Of a stretch of 44,804 bases of DNA, positions 41,793 to 44,804 are shown piece after piece. Below the pieces are notes generated by a model. That model saw only the letters and a list, made by a program, of their open reading frames with translations. It did not search any database and had not been told where the DNA came from. Each line of letters starts with the position of its first letter. The first letter of the stretch is position 1. A program made the translations under genes and the position numbers. Source of the DNA: an uncultured Pelagibacteraceae bacterium (GTDB lineage Bacteria; Pseudomonadota; Alphaproteobacteria; Pelagibacterales; Pelagibacteraceae); the NCBI GenBank assembly GCA_902551895.1, contig CACDEU010000007.1, positions 1 to 44,804 on the forward strand, in the 5' to 3' direction.

Positions 41793-43148
41793 ATGGATTT
41801 GTTAAAGGACAATATACCTAAGCTTGTTAGAAGACTTGCTGTTCCTGCTATGGTAGGCACTTTATTTCAAACTCTTTATAATGTAGTTGATACTTTTTTT
41901 GCAGGGAAAATATCTCCAGAAGCATTATCAGCATTAAGTAAATCGTTTCCAATATATTTTATTATTATTGCTACATCTATCGGCGTAACAGTTGCTGGAA
42001 CATCTTTAATAGGAAACAGTATTGGTGAAAATGATAATAAAAAAACTTTAAATTATTTTTCACATATTATTTATTATGGAATTTTGATTTCTATTTTTAT
42101 AACCTTTCTAGGATTATATTTTTCTGAACCTGTATTTTTTTTAATGGGTTCGACAGAAGAGGTTGCATCTTTAGGCATCGAATATACTAATATTATTTAT
42201 TCGGGTTCTTTTTTATTCATTTTAGTCGTTTCATTAAATTCATTACTTCATGCAGAAGGTGATACTAAAACTTATAGGAATGTTTTAGTTTTATCATTTC
42301 TTTTAAACATAATATTAAATCCTATTTTAATATTTGGTTTTTTATTTATACCAGCTTTTGGAGTTAAGGGCATAGGTATAGCTACAATTGTTTCTCAATT
42401 AGTTTCTTTTTTGGTTATTTTATTTAAGGTTCTTAAAAATGAAAGGGTAAGAAAAATAACAAGCGAATATTTGATTCCAAAATTTTTATTTTTTAAAAAT
42501 ATCTTTTTTCAATCAATGCCAATTTCAGTATCTATATGTGGATACGCTTTAGCGGCTGCAATAATTTTTACTTACGTAGGTCAATCTGGCGAATATGCTG
42601 TTGCAGGTTACGGCGTAGGTACACGTATAGAACAAGTAGTTCTACTTCCAATACTTGGAATTAATACAGCTATAATATCTATAATAGCCCAAAATTACGG
42701 AGCTAATAATCTTGTCAGAATCAAAGAAACTTATTTTACCGCTATTAAATATGCTTTTATTATAATGATAACAGCTGGAACCTTGGTTTTTTTGTCAGCA
42801 AGTGTAATTACAAGTTTTTTTTCAAGCGACCCTGAAGTAATTGAATATGGAAAAAGATATTTAAAAATTTCAGCTTTTGTATTACCTGCTTATCCTGTTT
42901 TTTTTCTATCAAACGGTTTTTTCATGGCTTTAAAAAAGTCAGAAAATGCAATGATTTCTAACTTTTTTAGAAATGTTCTTAACCCAATTGCAGTATTTTA
43001 TATTGCCAAATATATAAACGCGAGTTTTGAAACTTTCTTCTGGTTATGGGTAGGAATTAATTGGTTTTTCTCAATTTCTTATTTTTTTATAATAATTTAT
43101 TATTTTAAGATTAAATTAAATAAATCTAGCACTATCGTTCATCCATGA
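41793..43148 (+). CDS. MATE family efflux transporter
   Basis: 451 aa; LAVPAMVGTLFQTLYNVVDTFFAG and many hydrophobic helices. Confidence 0.92.
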   Translation: MDLLKDNIPKLVRRLAVPAMVGTLFQTLYNVVDTFFAGKISPEALSALSKSFPIYFIIIATSIGVTVAGTSLIGNSIGENDNKKTLNYFSHIIYYGILISIFITFLGLYFSEPVFFLMGSTEEVASLGIEYTNIIYSGSFLFILVVSLNSLLHAEGDTKTYRNVLVLSFLLNIILNPILIFGFLFIPAFGVKGIGIATIVSQLVSFLVILFKVLKNERVRKITSEYLIPKFLFFKNIFFQSMPISVSICGYALAAAIIFTYVGQSGEYAVAGYGVGTRIEQVVLLPILGINTAIISIIAQNYGANNLVRIKETYFTAIKYAFIIMITAGTLVFLSASVITSFFSSDPEVIEYGKRYLKISAFVLPAYPVFFLSNGFFMALKKSENAMISNFFRNVLNPIAVFYIAKYINASFETFFWLWVGINWFFSISYFFIIIYYFKIKLNKSSTIVHP

Positions 43149-43676
43149 CCACAAATGTGATGAAAATGATCTTCTAACAAATAAATTTAAATCATTAATA
43201 TTTTTATTGTGAATTATAACATCAATATGATTAAGCAAAGTTTGAGTTACTGCGCCTTTTGAGTTTTTAAAATTATTAAAATTAAATGGACAACCAGCTG
43301 ATAATAATTCAAAAATTTTTGTACCTTTTAAATTAATCATTATCCAATGATCAGATACATTTGTAACAGAACCTAGTTTTACTTTAGAAATTTCATTAAA
43401 AAGTTTATCTTCTAATGAGTTAGCATCTATTATATTAAGCTTATCATTTGAGTACAAAAGCCATTCATCTGGACTCAACCAAAGAAGATTTAATTTTTCG
43501 TTACTCGATGATGTATTGGGGTCAATAGGAGTAATTATAGACAATTCTTTTCCAATTTTAGTTATAAAATCTCTATTTTTACCTCTCAAATTTATTTTTA
43601 AGATAGGCTCGATTTTTGAAATTTTTATTTCAGAATATTCTTTATTATCGATAATTGGAGTATTAAAATTAAGCAT
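43116..43676 (-). CDS. soxG: Sarcosine oxidase subunit gamma family protein
   Basis: 186 aa; LLWLSPDEWLLYS, VTNVSDHWIMINLKGTKIFELLSAGCPFN; next to the soxA C-terminus. Confidence 0.85.
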   Translation of the reverse strand: MLNFNTPIIDNKEYSEIKISKIEPILKINLRGKNRDFITKIGKELSIITPIDPNTSSSNEKLNLLWLSPDEWLLYSNDKLNIIDANSLEDKLFNEISKVKLGSVTNVSDHWIMINLKGTKIFELLSAGCPFNFNNFKNSKGAVTQTLLNHIDVIIHNKNINDLNLFVRRSFSSHLWSWMNDSARFI

Positions 43677-44804
43677 TCAACCTCTTATTTTCTTTATCTA
43701 AAAAAACTGTATCTGTTATAGTTACATTAATTGTTTTGTTTTCCATCGGAACAAACAATTTTTGACCTTTCATCTTTTTACCATTTTTTACTATAGCAAG
43801 TGCAATTGATTTATTTAAATTTGGACTAAAATAACTAGAAGTAACGTGACCAAGCATTTCAATTGGTTGCTTGTTTTTTTCAGCAACAATTTGTGCACCT
43901 TCCTCTAAAACTTCCTTTGGATCATCAGTTAGTAATCCTACTAGTTGTTTTCTATCTTCTCTAATTGTATCACTTCTGTATAAAGATCTTTTACCAATAA
44001 AATCATATTTCTTTTTACTAATTATCCAATCCATCTGTAAGTCTACAGGAGTCATTGTTCCATCAGTATCTTGACCTGCTATTATGAAACCTTTTTCTGC
44101 TCTGAGTAAGTGCATTGTTTCTGTTCCGTAAGGCGTAATATTAAACTCTTTACCAGCCTCATAGCATTTTTCCCAAACAGACTTTGCATATGATGATTGG
44201 ATATTAATTTCATAACTATGTTCACCAGTAAAACTAATACGCATTACTCTACATTTTATATTATCGATCAATGCTTTTTTGAATGACATATGAGGAAATT
44301 CTTTATCAGACAAATCTAGGTCAGGAATTACTTTTGAAAGGATTTTTTTTGAATTAGGTCCGCAGACGCTTACTGTACCATAGTGATCAGTAACTGAAGT
44401 TAAATATACATCTAATTCAGGCCACTCTGTTTGCAAGTAATCTTCTAATTTTGAAAGAACATTAGCAGCGCCACCAGTTGTTGTAGTCATTAAATAATGG
44501 TTTTCTGACAATCTAGTTGTAACTCCATCATCGTAAACCATTCCGTCTTCATTGAGCATAAGGCCGTATCTGCATTTTCCTATTTCTAATTTTGACCATG
44601 CATTTGTATAAACTCTATTCAAAAATTCAGATGCATCACTTCCTTGAATATCTATTTTTCCAAGAGTAGATGCATCTAAAATACCAGCGCTGTCTCTCGC
44701 AGCTTTACTTTCTCTTTGTACAGCTTCATACATATTTTCATTGTCTATCGGATAGTACCAAGCTCTCTTCCACTGACCGACATTTTCAAATTCAGCTTTA
44801 TTTT
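43669..44804 (-). CDS. soxA: Sarcosine oxidase subunit alpha, C-terminal part (truncated by window end)
   Basis: Aminomethyltransferase-like domain (AARDSAGILDASTLGKIDIQGSDASEFLNRVYTNAWSKLEIGKCRYGLMLNEDGMVYDDGV); the frame stays open to the window edge (NKAEFENVGQWKRAWYYPIDNENMYEAV), so Met 44733 is internal. Confidence 0.92.
   Translation of the reverse strand, partial: NKAEFENVGQWKRAWYYPIDNENMYEAVQRESKAARDSAGILDASTLGKIDIQGSDASEFLNRVYTNAWSKLEIGKCRYGLMLNEDGMVYDDGVTTRLSENHYLMTTTTGGAANVLSKLEDYLQTEWPELDVYLTSVTDHYGTVSVCGPNSKKILSKVIPDLDLSDKEFPHMSFKKALIDNIKCRVMRISFTGEHSYEINIQSSYAKSVWEKCYEAGKEFNITPYGTETMHLLRAEKGFIIAGQDTDGTMTPVDLQMDWIISKKKYDFIGKRSLYRSDTIREDRKQLVGLLTDDPKEVLEEGAQIVAEKNKQPIEMLGHVTSSYFSPNLNKSIALAIVKNGKKMKGQKLFVPMENKTINVTITDTVFLDKENKRLNA

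Noticed and set aside
43871-44074. Plus-strand ORF of 67 aa opposite soxA
   Set aside because: Antisense to a conserved domain; no independent support.

Overview
AT-rich, gene-dense chromosomal window. Gene content and protein sequences look like a streamlined marine alphaproteobacterium of the SAR11/Pelagibacterales type (inferred from composition, synteny and proteins; no database search was run). From left to right: the 3' end of rplL, rpoB, rpoC, the str genes (rpsL-rpsG-fusA, no tuf), the S10/spc/alpha ribosomal-protein genes through rplQ, then rluC-like, lipB(-), mgtE, panC(-), galU, ugd. A minus-strand block follows (ruvX-pyrB-pyrC'-plsY-topA-small lipoprotein-ridA), then gatCAB, an O-methyltransferase, trhO and a MATE transporter, and finally soxG and partial soxA on the minus strand. 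I found no tRNA, rRNA, CRISPR, phage or transposon features, and no convincing new multi-gene system. The most useful second looks are: (i) the 'dihydroorotase' next to pyrB lacks the metal-binding HxH motif and is probably a non-catalytic PyrC'; (ii) a 54-aa lipoprotein, absent from the ORF track, starts inside the topA stop codon; (iii) the rpoC-rpsL gap holds a promoter-like sequence and a structured leader; (iv) a TTGACA promoter sits directly before rpsM, too close for an S4-type leader; (v) a 10-bp hairpin lies between rplL and rpoB; (vi) rpmD, rpmJ and tuf are missing from their usual positions; (vii) convergent gene ends overlap, with terminator-like hairpins inside coding sequence.
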